Shown: one piece after another, positions 16,044 to 24,939 of the stretch
Numbering within the stretch: the stretch's first letter is position 1
Layout of the letters: every line of letters starts with the position of its first letter
NCBI RefSeq assembly: GCF_030317035.1
Contig: NZ_JASZYK010000009.1
Location: forward strand, 62,001 to 126,000
DNA length: 64,000 bases
From: Variovorax sp. J22G73
GTDB taxonomy: Bacteria > Pseudomonadota > Gammaproteobacteria > Burkholderiales > Burkholderiaceae_C
Reading direction: 5' to 3'
Position numbers and translations under genes: made by a program
The notes under the pieces: generated by a model
What the model was told of the DNA's origin: nothing
Databases searched by the model: none
The model's input: only the letters and a program-made list of their open reading frames with translations

Positions 16044-16985
16044 CTAGACCAGGCCGATGGACTGGCGGGCCACGGCGCGCAAGGCCTGGAAGCTCTGCGA
16101 CAGGCTCTTGCCGCTGGTGTCCACCGACAGGTCGGCCTTCGAATAGAAGGCGGCGCGGCCGTTCAGGATGCGGCGCAGGTCTTCCATCGCTTCCTTGCTC
16201 GCGGCCATCGGGCGGGTGTCGCCCTGCGCGGCCACGCGGCCCATGTGTTCCTCGGGCGCGGCCTGCAGCCACACGGTGGTGCAGTGCGACAGCAGCTCGT
16301 TGAAGGTGGCCGGGTCGGAGACGATGCCGCCGGGCGTGGCAATGACCACCTCGCTGTAGATCTGCACCGCTTCTTCCAGCGCGCGGCGCTCGTAGCGGCG
16401 GTAGGCGTTGGTGCCGTACAGGTCGTGAATCTCGCGCACGCTGCAGCCCGCGAGCTTCTCGATCTCGCGGCTGAGCTCGATGAACGGAATTTCCAGGTCT
16501 TCGGCCAGCATCTGCCCCAGCGTCGACTTGCCCGCGCCGCGCAGCCCCACCAGCGCGATGCGGCGGTGGCGCGCCGGGTCGACCGAGGCCGTGCCCAGCA
16601 GTTCGCCGAGCGCCACGCGCACGCGGCGCAGGTCGGCTTCGCTGCGGTTTTCGAGCAGTTCGCGAATCAGCAGCCACTCGGGCGAGCTGGTCGTCACGTC
16701 GCCCACCAGCTCGGCCAGCGAGCAGTGCAGCGCGCCCGCCACCTGCTGCAGCACCAGGATCGACGCGTTGCCGATGCCGTATTCGAGGTTGGCCAGGTGG
16801 CGCTCCGACACGTCGGCCGACAGGGCCACCGCCTTGCGCGTGAGGCCGCGCTGCGCGCGCAGGTTGCGCACGCGGTCGCCCAGCGCCGCCAGCAAGGGGT
16901 TCTTGGCCTCCCCGGCCTGGGTGGCGGCGGCGCCGTTGGCGCCTTCCGGCGCGGTGGCCAGCACCGCGTCTACATGCTCGTTCAT
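16044..16985 (-). CDS. boxR: Benzoyl-CoA-responsive regulator BoxR (XRE HTH fused to shikimate-kinase-like domain)
   Basis: A 313-residue regulator of the BzdR/BoxR type. An N-terminal XRE helix-turn-helix spans about residues 35-90 (LGDRVRNLRAQRGLTRKAVA, SERHLANLEYGIGNAS). A linker leads to a shikimate-kinase-like domain from about residue 140 with P-loop GLRGAGKSTLG and the segment TPGGIVSDP. In characterised relatives the kinase-like domain binds benzoyl-CoA and relieves repression. It lies upstream of boxC on the minus strand, and its own start faces the boxD arm. Matching TGCA-N6-TGC(A/T) sites occur in both flanking promoter regions, so one protein can control both arms and itself. Confidence 0.96.
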   Translation of the reverse strand: MNEHVDAVLATAPEGANGAAATQAGEAKNPLLAALGDRVRNLRAQRGLTRKAVALSADVSERHLANLEYGIGNASILVLQQVAGALHCSLAELVGDVTTSSPEWLLIRELLENRSEADLRRVRVALGELLGTASVDPARHRRIALVGLRGAGKSTLGQMLAEDLEIPFIELSREIEKLAGCSVREIHDLYGTNAYRRYERRALEEAVQIYSEVVIATPGGIVSDPATFNELLSHCTTVWLQAAPEEHMGRVAAQGDTRPMAASKEAMEDLRRILNGRAAFYSKADLSVDTSGKSLSQSFQALRAVARQSIGLV

Positions 16986-17038
16986 GCAATTCCTCGTTCT
17001 TCGGCGGGATTGTGCGCGCTCAGGGTAAACACCACATA

Positions 17039-17080
17039 TGCACTATATTGCTTGACACTCATTGTCTCGATGCTTATTGT
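17039..17080 (+). promoter_or_regulatory. Promoter of the boxD arm with BoxR-type operator
   Basis: A sigma70-type promoter with TTGACA (17052-17057), a 17-bp spacer and TATTGT (17075-17080) drives the plus-strand genes. The site TGCA-N6-TGCT at 17039-17052 touches the -35. It matches the second operator in front of boxC (15955-15968) at all fixed positions and most spacer bases. On the opposite strand a TATAGT within this site could be the boxR -10, allowing autoregulation. Confidence 0.72.
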
Positions 17081-17149
17081 TCGGCCACAAGCAAGATACT
17101 GCACACGCAGCAATCGCGCAAGGTCGTTTCCAACGTTCGAGGCCCCCCG

Positions 17150-17641
17150 ATGTCCGACAGCAACCCAGCCACCCCCGGCAAGGCAGCATTCCACCAGTTG
17201 ATTGCCGGCCTGACCGCAGAAATCGCCGGCAAGCCGCTCGACGGCACGCTCGACCAGTGGCTCAACGCCACCCACGGCGCCGGCAGCGCCCGCTTCGAGG
17301 CGCTGCGCCAGGCCTGCATCGGCGGCGTCGCCGAAGGCTGGCTGTGCGAGCGCGAAGGCGGCGGCATCAGGTACGGCCGCGTCTTCAAGGCCGAAGACGC
17401 GCTGCACCGCTTCTCGGTCGACGTGGTCGACATGCAGGACATCGCCGGCCCGCACCACACCCACCCCCATGGCGAGATCGACCTGATCATGCCGCTGGAC
17501 GACCACCCCGCCACCTTCGACGGACGGCCCGCGGGCTGGTGCGTCTACGGGCCGGGCACCGCACACCGCCCGACCGTGGCCCAGGGCCGCGCACTCGTTC
17601 TCTATCTCCTGCCCGAAGGGCAGATCAAGTTCACCCCATGA
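17150..17641 (+). CDS. DUF4863-type protein of the box cluster, cupin-like
   Basis: A 163-residue cytoplasmic protein often found beside box genes and annotated only by domain name. The first 70 residues are helical. The second half has a cupin-like metal motif, HHTHPHGEIDLIMP (His-x-His with a following Glu), then GPGTAHRPTV with another His, so a bound metal ion is plausible. The ATG at 17150 follows the BoxR-type promoter by about 70 bp, and the stop overlaps the boxD ATG. A role in the pathway, such as handling formate or a side product or stabilising an intermediate, is possible, but nothing in the sequence decides it. Confidence 0.8.
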   Translation: MSDSNPATPGKAAFHQLIAGLTAEIAGKPLDGTLDQWLNATHGAGSARFEALRQACIGGVAEGWLCEREGGGIRYGRVFKAEDALHRFSVDVVDMQDIAGPHHTHPHGEIDLIMPLDDHPATFDGRPAGWCVYGPGTAHRPTVAQGRALVLYLLPEGQIKFTP

Positions 17642-19188
17642 CCGAACTCCTTTCCAACTACGTCGCCGGCCGCTGGCAAAACGGATCGGGCGCCGGCACG
17701 CCCCTGTTCGACCCGGTGCTGGGCACCGAGCTCGCGCGGGTCGACGCCACCGGGCTCGACCTGCCCGCGGCCTTCGCCTTCGCCCGCGAGCAAGGCGGCC
17801 AGGCGCTGCGCGCCCTCACCTACCGCCAGCGCGCCGGGCTGCTGGGCGCCATCGTGAAGGTGCTGCAGGCCAACCGCGACGCTTACTACGAGATCGCCAC
17901 CGCCAACGCCGGCACCGTGAAGAACGACTCGGCCGTGGACATCGACGGCGCCATCTTCACCGTGGGCCAGTACGCCAAGTGGGGCGACACGCTGGGCGAC
18001 TTGCATGCGCTGCGCGACGGCGACGCGGTCAAGCTCGGCAAGGAGCCGGTGTTCCAGTCGCAGCACCTGCAGCTGCCCACGCGGGGCGTGGCGCTGTTCA
18101 TCAACGCCTTCAACTTTCCGTCGTGGGGCCTGTGGGAAAAGGCCGCGCCGGCGCTGCTGTCGGGCGTGCCCGTGGTCGTCAAGCCCGCCACCGCCACCGC
18201 CTGGCTCACGCAGCGCATGGTGAAGGACGTGGTCGACGCGGGCGTGTTGCCCGCCGGCGCGCTCTCCGTCGTGTGCGGCAGCTCCGCCGGCCTGATGGAT
18301 GCGCTGCAGCCCTTCGACGTGGCCTCGTTCACCGGCTCGGCTGAAACGGCGGCCATCATCCGCTCGCACCCCGCGGTGGCCGAGCGATCGGTGCGCGTGA
18401 ACATCGAGGCCGACAGCCTCAACAGCGCCCTGCTGCTGCCCGGCGCCGCGCCCGGCAGCGACGCCTTCAACCTGCTCGTGCGCGAAGTGGTGCGCGAGAT
18501 GACCGTCAAATCGGGCCAGAAATGCACCGCCATCCGCCGGATCCTGGTGCCGGCCGAGGTGTACGACGCCGCGGCCGAAGCCATCGGCGCCAAGCTCGCG
18601 GGCATCAGCGTCGGCAACCCGCGCAACGAAGGCGTGCGCATGGGCTCGCTGGTGAGCCGCGCGCAGCTGAACGCGGTGCGCGAAGGCCTCGACGCGCTGG
18701 CCGCGCAGACCACCGTGCTGCACGACGGCCGCGACAAGCCCCTGGTCGACGCCGACCCCGAGGTAGCCGCCTGCATCGGCCCCGTGCTGCTGGGCGCGCG
18801 CGATGCCGACGCGGCGCAGCGCGTGCACGACGTCGAGGTGTTCGGCCCCGTGGCCACGCTGCTTCCATACCGCGACCTGGCGCACGGCATCGCGTTGGCG
18901 CACCGCGGCCACGGCTCGCTGGTGACCTCGCTGTACGGCAGCGACGACGCCGCGCTGGCGCAGGCCGCGCTCGCGGTAGCACCCAGCCACGGCCGCGTGC
19001 ACGTCATCACGCCCGAGGTGGCGCAGGCGCAGACCGGCCACGGCAACGTGATGCCGATGTCGCTGCACGGCGGCCCCGGCCGCGCGGGTGGCGGCGCCGA
19101 GCTGGGCGGCCTGCGCGCGCTCGACTTCTACCACCGCCGCACGGCCGTGCAAGCCAGCCCCGGCGTGCTCGCCGCGCTGGGCCTCTAG
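17638..19188 (+). CDS. boxD: 3,4-Dehydroadipyl-CoA semialdehyde dehydrogenase BoxD
   Basis: A 516-residue aldehyde dehydrogenase that oxidises the ring-opened semialdehyde to 3,4-dehydroadipyl-CoA, probably with NADP. The ALDH fold is complete: FINAFNFPSWGLWEK includes the catalytic Asn, FTGSAETA is the cofactor loop, and SGQKCTAIRR carries the catalytic Cys. The usual Glu region reads NIEADSLNSALL, with the Glu in a slightly unusual setting shared by this subfamily. The start overlaps the DUF4863 stop (ATGA). Benzoate-CoA ligase follows after 31 bp. This arm supplies both the entry step and the last specific step of the box route. Confidence 0.95.
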   Translation: MTELLSNYVAGRWQNGSGAGTPLFDPVLGTELARVDATGLDLPAAFAFAREQGGQALRALTYRQRAGLLGAIVKVLQANRDAYYEIATANAGTVKNDSAVDIDGAIFTVGQYAKWGDTLGDLHALRDGDAVKLGKEPVFQSQHLQLPTRGVALFINAFNFPSWGLWEKAAPALLSGVPVVVKPATATAWLTQRMVKDVVDAGVLPAGALSVVCGSSAGLMDALQPFDVASFTGSAETAAIIRSHPAVAERSVRVNIEADSLNSALLLPGAAPGSDAFNLLVREVVREMTVKSGQKCTAIRRILVPAEVYDAAAEAIGAKLAGISVGNPRNEGVRMGSLVSRAQLNAVREGLDALAAQTTVLHDGRDKPLVDADPEVAACIGPVLLGARDADAAQRVHDVEVFGPVATLLPYRDLAHGIALAHRGHGSLVTSLYGSDDAALAQAALAVAPSHGRVHVITPEVAQAQTGHGNVMPMSLHGGPGRAGGGAELGGLRALDFYHRRTAVQASPGVLAALGL

Positions 19189-19219
19189 AAGAACAAACGG
19201 GCCCCAAGGAGACAACACG

Positions 19220-20767
19220 ATGAGCCTGCCCCCCCGCTTCAACTTCGCCGAACACCTGTTCGGCCTCAACCGCGGCCGCGCCGAACGCATCGCCTACATC
19301 GACGACCGCGGCACGCTGAGCTACGGCCAGCTCGAGGACCGCGCGCGCCGGCTGGCATCCGCATTGAAGGCCGCCGGCATTCGCCGCGAAGAGCGCGTGC
19401 TGCTGCTGATGCTCGACAGCAACGACTGGCCGGTGAGCTTCCTCGGCTGCCTGTACGCGGGCATCGTGCCCGTGGCCGTCAACACGCTGCTCACGCCCGA
19501 CGACTACGCCTACATGCTCGACCACAGCCGCGCGCAGGCGGTGCTGGTGTCGGGCGCGCTGCTGCCGCCGCTGCAGGAGGCGATGGCGCGAGGCGGCCAT
19601 GAAGTGCAGACGCTGTTCGTGTCGCAGCCCGTGGGCGCATTGCCCGAAGGTGCGCTGGAATTCGACGCCGCCATCGCCGCCGCCCAACCGCTGGCCGCGC
19701 CGGTGACCACCGCGTCGGACGACCCCGGCTTCTGGCTGTATTCCTCCGGCTCCACCGGCAAGCCCAAGGGCACCGTGCACACGCACGCCAACCTGTGGTG
19801 GACGGCCGAGCTCTTCGGCAAGCCGGTGCTCGGGCTGACCGAGAACGACGTGTGCTTCTCGGCCGCCAAGATGTACTTCGCGTACGGCCTGGGCAACGCG
19901 CTGACCTTTCCGCTGTCGGTGGGCGCCACCGTGGTGCTGATGGCCGAGCGGCCCACGCCCGACGCCACCTTCCGCCGCTGGACCGAGCACAAGCCGACCG
20001 TGTTCTTCGGCGCGCCCACCGGCTTCGCGGGCATGCTCGCATCGCCCAGGCTGCCGGCACGTGAAGCCGTGTCGCTGCGCATGTGCTCGTCGGCCGGCGA
20101 GGCCTTGCCGGGCGAGATCGCGCAGCGCTTCAAGGCGCACTACGGCTGCGAGATCATCGACGGCATCGGCTCCACCGAGATGCTGCACGTGTTCATTTCC
20201 AACCGCCCCGGCGACGTGCGCTACGGCACCACCGGCAAGCCGGTGGAGGGTTACGACATCGAGCTGCGCGGCGAAGACGGCCGCCCCGTGCCCGACGGCG
20301 AGGTGGGCGACCTCTACATCCGCGGCCCGAGTTCGGCGCTGATGTACTGGACCAACCGCGAGAAGTCGCGCGACACCTTCCAGGGCGGCTGGACCAAGAG
20401 CGGCGACAAGTACACGCGCGACGCCGACGGCTACTACACCTACGCGGGGCGCAGCGACGACATGCTGAAGGTCAGCGGCATCTACGTGTCGCCCTTCGAA
20501 GTCGAGGCCACGCTGATGCAGCACCCCTCGGTGCTCGAGGCCGCGGTGATCGGCAAGGAAGACGCCGAAGGGCTGACGAAGACCAAGGCCTTCGTGGTGC
20601 TGAAGGACGGCAGCGCGGCCACCGAGGAAGAGCTGAAGGCCTTCGTGAAGGAACGGCTCGCGCCGTACAAGTACCCGCGGTATCTGGAGTTCGTGAGCGA
20701 GCTGCCGAAGACGGCGACGGGAAAGATCCAGAGGTTCAGGTTGCGCGAGAAGGAAAAGCAGGCATGA
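19220..20767 (+). CDS. bclA: Benzoate-CoA ligase
   Basis: A 515-residue ATP-dependent ligase that makes benzoyl-CoA, the entry substrate of the box pathway and the inducer sensed by BoxR. Adenylation motifs are all visible: YSSGSTGKPKGTVHTH, the aromatic-acid pocket around AKMYFAYGLGNALTFP, DGIGSTEMLH, YTYAGRSDDMLKVSG, and the C-terminal catalytic lysine in TATGKIQRFR. The AKMYFAYGLGNA segment is typical of benzoate and 2-aminobenzoate ligases. The start ATG has AAGGAGA about 9 bp upstream. It lies between boxD and the alpha/beta hydrolase in the same direction. Alternative substrates such as fluorobenzoates or 2-aminobenzoate cannot be excluded. Confidence 0.95.
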   Translation: MSLPPRFNFAEHLFGLNRGRAERIAYIDDRGTLSYGQLEDRARRLASALKAAGIRREERVLLLMLDSNDWPVSFLGCLYAGIVPVAVNTLLTPDDYAYMLDHSRAQAVLVSGALLPPLQEAMARGGHEVQTLFVSQPVGALPEGALEFDAAIAAAQPLAAPVTTASDDPGFWLYSSGSTGKPKGTVHTHANLWWTAELFGKPVLGLTENDVCFSAAKMYFAYGLGNALTFPLSVGATVVLMAERPTPDATFRRWTEHKPTVFFGAPTGFAGMLASPRLPAREAVSLRMCSSAGEALPGEIAQRFKAHYGCEIIDGIGSTEMLHVFISNRPGDVRYGTTGKPVEGYDIELRGEDGRPVPDGEVGDLYIRGPSSALMYWTNREKSRDTFQGGWTKSGDKYTRDADGYYTYAGRSDDMLKVSGIYVSPFEVEATLMQHPSVLEAAVIGKEDAEGLTKTKAFVVLKDGSAATEEELKAFVKERLAPYKYPRYLEFVSELPKTATGKIQRFRLREKEKQA

Positions 20768-20834
20768 GCCGCGCGTCTTCCTCGTCTTCCTCCCGCCCCC
20801 TCTTGGCGAAGGAGCAACAGCCGGGAGCAGCGCC

Positions 20835-21638
20835 ATGACCCCCGACTTCGCCACCATCACCTGGCGCGACCGCACCGTTCGCATCGAATGCCAGTGGATC
20901 GCACCTGAGAAAACCGACGCGCCCCTCATCGTCTTCCTGCACGAAGGCCTGGGCTCCGTCGCCATGTGGAAGGACTTTCCCGCGCAGGTGTGCGAAGCCG
21001 CCCAGGCGCGTGGCCTCGTGTTCTCGCGCCCCGGCTACGGCCGCTCCACCCCGCGTGCCGACGACGAGATATGGGACGTCGACTTCATGCACCGCCAGGC
21101 GCACGAGGTGCTGCCCGCGCTCTTCACCGCGCTGGGCCTCGGTGACCAGAAGCCCTGGCTCTTCGGCCACAGCGACGGCGGCTCCATCTCGCTGCTGTAC
21201 GCCTCGCGCTTTCCGGAAAAAGTGGCGGGCCTCGTGGTGCTCGCGCCGCACATCTTCGTGGAAGACAAGACCGTCGCGAACATCGAAGTCGCGCGCACCG
21301 CCTACCTCGGCACCGACCTGCCGAAGAAGCTGGGCCGCTACCACGACAACCCCGACTCCGCCTTCTGGGGCTGGAACCGCATCTGGCTGCACCCGCCGTT
21401 TCGCGACTGGAACATCGAGGCCGAGCTCGACGCCATCCGCTGCCCTGTGCTCGCCGTGCAGGGCATCGACGACGAGTACGGCACGCTCGCGCAGATCCGC
21501 GACATCGCCACGCGCGTGCCCACCACCGAGCTGCTCGAAATCCCTGAATGCGGGCATTCCCCGCATCGCGATCAGCCGGATCGTGTCATCGTCGCGACCG
21601 CTTCTTTCATCACCAAAAACAGGAGACAGACACCGTGA
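20835..21638 (+). CDS. Alpha/beta hydrolase of the benzoate cluster
   Basis: A 267-residue alpha/beta hydrolase with HEGLGS as oxyanion-hole region, nucleophile elbow GHSDGGS, acid residue in GIDDEYG and catalytic His in ECGHSPHRDQP. No signal peptide is seen. Hydrolases like this accompany many box and phenylacetate clusters, where a thioesterase role (releasing CoA from dead-end benzoyl-CoA derivatives) has been suggested. That is inference here. It begins 67 bp after the ligase and overlaps the GTG of the importer binding protein. This ties the hydrolase to the transport operon. All triad residues are present, so it should be active. Confidence 0.85.
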   Translation: MTPDFATITWRDRTVRIECQWIAPEKTDAPLIVFLHEGLGSVAMWKDFPAQVCEAAQARGLVFSRPGYGRSTPRADDEIWDVDFMHRQAHEVLPALFTALGLGDQKPWLFGHSDGGSISLLYASRFPEKVAGLVVLAPHIFVEDKTVANIEVARTAYLGTDLPKKLGRYHDNPDSAFWGWNRIWLHPPFRDWNIEAELDAIRCPVLAVQGIDDEYGTLAQIRDIATRVPTTELLEIPECGHSPHRDQPDRVIVATASFITKNRRQTP

Positions 21639-22837
21639 TCCCCTTCACCGCTTTCACCACTTTCACCCCGGTTCGCACCGCGCGCCTCGCCCTCACGGCC
21701 ATCGCCTTCGCCGCGCTGGCCTCCGCCGCCGGCGCCCAGGGCACCGGCAAGCTCAAGGTCGGCCTGATGCTGCCGTACAGCGGCACCTACACCGCGCTGG
21801 GCGTGGCCATCGAGAACGGCTTCAAGCTCTACGTCGATGAACAAGGCGGCAAGCTCGCCGGCCGCGAGATCGAATACTTCAAGGTCGACGACGAGTCCGA
21901 CCCCGCCAAGGCCACCGACAACGTCAACAAGCTCATCAAGCGCGACAACGTCGACGTGATCGTGGGCACCGTGCACTCCGGCGTGGCCATGGCCATGGCC
22001 AAGGCCGCGAAGGAAAGCGGCACCGTGCTCATCGTGCCCAACGCCGGCGCCGACGCCGTCACCGGCCCCATGTGCGCGCCGAACATCTTCCGCAGCTCGT
22101 TCAGCAACTGGCAGCCGGCCTACGCCATGGGCGAAGTGGCCGCCAAGCAGCAGGGCAAGAAGAAGGCCATGACCATCACCTGGAAGTACGCGGCCGGCGA
22201 CGAGTCGGTCAACGGCTTCAAGGAAGGCTTCGAGAAGAACGGCGGCAAGGTCGACAAGCAGCTCACGCTGGCTTTCCCCAACGTGGAGTTCCAGGCGCTG
22301 CTCACCGAGATCGCCGCGGCCAAGCCCGATGCGGTGTACGCCTTCTTCGCCGGCGGCGGCGCGGTGAAGTTCGTCAAGGACTACCAGGCCGCCGGCCTGA
22401 ACAAGACCATTCCGCTGTACGGCCCCGGCTTCCTCACCGACGGCACGCTGGACGCGCAGGGCGAGTCGGCCCAGGGCATGCTCACCACGCTGCACTACGC
22501 CGACGGCCTGAACACGCCGCGCGACACGGCGTTTCGCACCGCGTACGCCAAGTCGTTCAAGCTGCAGCCCGACGTGTATGCGGTGCAGGGCTACGACGCC
22601 GCGCAGATGCTGGGCGTGGGCCTGAACGCGACCAAGGGCGACATCTCGAAGAAGGCCGAGTTCGCCAGCGCCGTCGAGAAGGCGAAGATCGACAGCCCGC
22701 GCGGCACCTTCACGGTGAGCAAGTCGCACAACCCGGTGCAGGACATCTACCTGCGCAAGGTGGACGGCAAGGAAAACAAGCTGGTGAGCACGGCCATCAA
22801 GGGCCTGGCCGACCCGGCCCGCGGCTGCAGGATGTAA
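21635..22837 (+). CDS. Branched-chain-type ABC importer binding protein, probable benzoate carrier
   Basis: A 400-residue periplasmic binding protein of the LivK/HbaE type. A GTG start at 21635 overlaps the hydrolase stop (GTGA), with AGGAGA before it. The signal peptide has an odd n-region made of Phe-Thr steps (PFTAFTTFTP) before the hydrophobic core and cleavage after AGA. The mature part shows LKVGLMLPYSGTYTALG, the Glu/Asp-rich DDESDPAKA and VDVIVGTVHSG typical of the family. Two permeases and two ATPases follow, making a full importer within the benzoate cluster. Benzoate or a related aromatic acid is the likely ligand by context; amino acids are the alternative. Confidence 0.9.
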   Translation: MIPFTAFTTFTPVRTARLALTAIAFAALASAAGAQGTGKLKVGLMLPYSGTYTALGVAIENGFKLYVDEQGGKLAGREIEYFKVDDESDPAKATDNVNKLIKRDNVDVIVGTVHSGVAMAMAKAAKESGTVLIVPNAGADAVTGPMCAPNIFRSSFSNWQPAYAMGEVAAKQQGKKKAMTITWKYAAGDESVNGFKEGFEKNGGKVDKQLTLAFPNVEFQALLTEIAAAKPDAVYAFFAGGGAVKFVKDYQAAGLNKTIPLYGPGFLTDGTLDAQGESAQGMLTTLHYADGLNTPRDTAFRTAYAKSFKLQPDVYAVQGYDAAQMLGVGLNATKGDISKKAEFASAVEKAKIDSPRGTFTVSKSHNPVQDIYLRKVDGKENKLVSTAIKGLADPARGCRM

Positions 22838-22983
22838 GCACACCCCCGGGCCTCGCGCACTTCGTGTCGCTGCGCCACCCCCCTCGCCGGGGGCGACACC
22901 TGCGGTCCGGCAATGCCGGTTCCGCGGCGTCTGGCGAACTGTACCCCTCCCCTTAACGATCCCGCCCAGAGAGAACCTCCAAC

Positions 22984-23856
22984 GTGGATTTCGGAACCTT
23001 TCTCGTGCAGTGCCTGAACTCCGTTCAGTACGGCTTGCTGCTCTTTCTCGTGGCCTCGGGGCTGACGCTGATCTTCGGGATCATGGGCGTCATCAACCTC
23101 GCGCACGGCAGCTTCTACATGATCGGCGCGTACATGGCGTTCGCGCTCGCGCCGCTGTTCGGCGACCAGTTCCTGCTGATGCTGGTGGCCGGCGTGGTGC
23201 TGGCGGCCATCTTCGGCTACCTGCTCGAATGGGCCTTCTTCAGCTACCTGTACCAGCGCGACCACCTGCAGCAGGTGCTGATGACCTACGGGCTCATCCT
23301 GGTGTTCGAGGAGCTGCGCTCCATCCTCGTGGGCAACGACGTGCACGGCGTGAAGGTGCCCGCGTGGCTCGACGGCAGCTTCGCGCTGGGCAACGTCATG
23401 AGCTACCCGTGGTACCGGCTGTTCGCGTCGGCCGCCTGCATCGTGCTGGCCGTGGCGCTGTACTGGGTGGTGAACCGCACACGCCTGGGCATGATGATTC
23501 GCGCCGGCGCGAGCAACCGCGACATGGTGCGCGGGCTGGGCATCGACGTGAAGCGGCTGTACCGCATCGTGTTCGCGGCCGGCGTGGCGCTCGCGGCGCT
23601 GGCCGGCATGATCGCCGCGCCCATGTCCTCCGTGTACCCCAACATGGGCGCGAGCGTGCTCATCATCTGCTTCGTGCTGGTGGTGATCGGCGGCATCGGC
23701 TCCATCACCGGGGCGCTGGTGGCCTCGCTGCTGGTGGGCTTCGTCGACACCTTCGGCAAGGTGTTCTTCGCCGACCTGAGCGGCATCGGCATCTACCTGC
23801 TGATGGCCATCGTGCTGATCTGGAAGCCCGAAGGGCTGATGGGGAGGCGGTCATGA
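22984..23856 (+). CDS. livH: ABC importer permease, LivH type
   Basis: A 290-residue inner-membrane permease of the high-affinity branched-chain transport family, with about eight hydrophobic helices. It opens with FLVQCLNSVQYGLLLFLVASG and carries the family pattern INLAHGSFYMIGAY near residue 40 and IGGIGSITGA in the last third. The start is GTG at 22984 after a weak AGAGAG. The 146-bp gap behind the binding protein contains GC-rich inverted sequence but no ORF. It overlaps the next permease by ATGA. With livM it should form the channel of the aromatic-acid importer. Confidence 0.9.
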   Translation: MDFGTFLVQCLNSVQYGLLLFLVASGLTLIFGIMGVINLAHGSFYMIGAYMAFALAPLFGDQFLLMLVAGVVLAAIFGYLLEWAFFSYLYQRDHLQQVLMTYGLILVFEELRSILVGNDVHGVKVPAWLDGSFALGNVMSYPWYRLFASAACIVLAVALYWVVNRTRLGMMIRAGASNRDMVRGLGIDVKRLYRIVFAAGVALAALAGMIAAPMSSVYPNMGASVLIICFVLVVIGGIGSITGALVASLLVGFVDTFGKVFFADLSGIGIYLLMAIVLIWKPEGLMGRRS

Positions 23857-24803
23857 AGAAGGCGTCGTTCCTGCTGCCCGTGGCCTGCGCGGTGGCTGTC
23901 GGCATCGCCGGGCCGCTGATGGGCAACTACGCGTCGGACTTCATCGTGAAGATCATGATCCTGTCGATCTTCGCGCTGAGCCTGGAGCTGCTGGTGGGCA
24001 TGACCGGGCTCGTGAGCCTGGGGCATGCGGCGTTCTACGGCATCGGTGCCTACGTGACGGTGCTGGCCTCGGGCAGCGAGGGCGGCAACTTCGCGCTGCT
24101 GCTGCCGCTGGCCATGGCCGCGGCGGCGCTGTACGCGCTGTTCGTGGGCGCGCTGAGCCTGCGCACGCGGGGCGTGTACTTCATCATGGTGACGCTGGCC
24201 TTCGCGCAGATGGCTTTCTTCGTGTTCCACGACACCAAGGTCGGCGGCGGCAGCGACGGCATCTACATGTACGTGCGCCCTGCGCTCGGCGCGCTCGACC
24301 TGGAGAACCGCACGGTGCTGTTCTACGTGGTGCTGGCGTCGCTGGTGTTCACCTACGGGCTGCTGGCGCTCATCCGGCGTTCGCGCTTCGGCGCGGCGCT
24401 GGCGGGCATTCGCGTGAACGAGCAGCGCATGCGCGCGGCGGGGTTCTCGGTGTACGGCTACAAGCTCGCCGCCTTCGTGCTGGCCGGTGCGCTGGCCGGG
24501 CTGGCGGGCTTCCTGCTGGCGTCGCGCGACGGCGTGGTCAACCCCGAGCTGATGGCGTGGCACAACTCGGGCGAGGTGCTGCTGATGGTGATCCTGGGCG
24601 GGCTGGGGCACCTGCGCGGCGCGGTCATCGGCGCCATCGCGTTCACGCTGCTGAAGGAAGTGTTTTCGACGCACGCCGTGATGGGCCCGCTGGCCGACCA
24701 CTGGCAGCTGACGCTGGGGCTGACGATCATCGTGTTCGTGGCGCTGCTGCCGAAGGGGTTGATCGGGTTGGTGAAGCGGCTGTCGCCGAAGGAGGCTGCA
24801 TGA
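23853..24803 (+). CDS. livM: ABC importer permease, LivM type
   Basis: A 316-residue permease with about eight to nine hydrophobic helices. The family patterns GMTGLVSLGHAAFYGIGAY and GIRVNEQRMRAAGFSVYGYK are clear, as is ILGGLGHLRGAVIGA in the last third. The ATG overlaps the LivH stop. After its stop the operon is interrupted by a 136-bp gap that holds a palindromic repeat (24820-24930), and the ATPase gene follows. LivM proteins sometimes carry an N-terminal extension; this one does not. Confidence 0.9.
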   Translation: MKKASFLLPVACAVAVGIAGPLMGNYASDFIVKIMILSIFALSLELLVGMTGLVSLGHAAFYGIGAYVTVLASGSEGGNFALLLPLAMAAAALYALFVGALSLRTRGVYFIMVTLAFAQMAFFVFHDTKVGGGSDGIYMYVRPALGALDLENRTVLFYVVLASLVFTYGLLALIRRSRFGAALAGIRVNEQRMRAAGFSVYGYKLAAFVLAGALAGLAGFLLASRDGVVNPELMAWHNSGEVLLMVILGGLGHLRGAVIGAIAFTLLKEVFSTHAVMGPLADHWQLTLGLTIIVFVALLPKGLIGLVKRLSPKEAA

Positions 24804-24819
24804 GCGCGCTCCTGACTTT

Positions 24820-24930
24820 CTCCCTCCCCCGCTGGGGGAGGGCCGGGGTGGGGGCACGCGGCCTTCGCGAAGACAGTGCTTCAACCAGCGCCGCGTGCCC
24901 CCATCCCAACCTTCCCCCGGAAGGGAAAGG
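24820..24930. repeat. GC-rich palindromic intergenic repeat, copy between livM and livG
   Basis: The left arm TCCCTCCCCCGCTGGGGGAG with GGCCGGGGTGGGGGCACG is complementary to the right arm CGTGCCCCCATCCC with CTTCCCCCGGAAGGG. It belongs to the family seen at 12650 and 35286, though more diverged. The right end supplies the AAAGGA ribosome-binding site of livG. As in the box operon, it lies between genes that should be co-transcribed. Confidence 0.7.
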
Positions 24931-24939
24931 AGCAAGACC

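Noticed and set aside
22845..22930. GC-rich sequence between the importer binding protein and livH
   Set aside because: It contains short inverted stretches but no second copy in the window and no clear terminator shape, so it was not called as a repeat.
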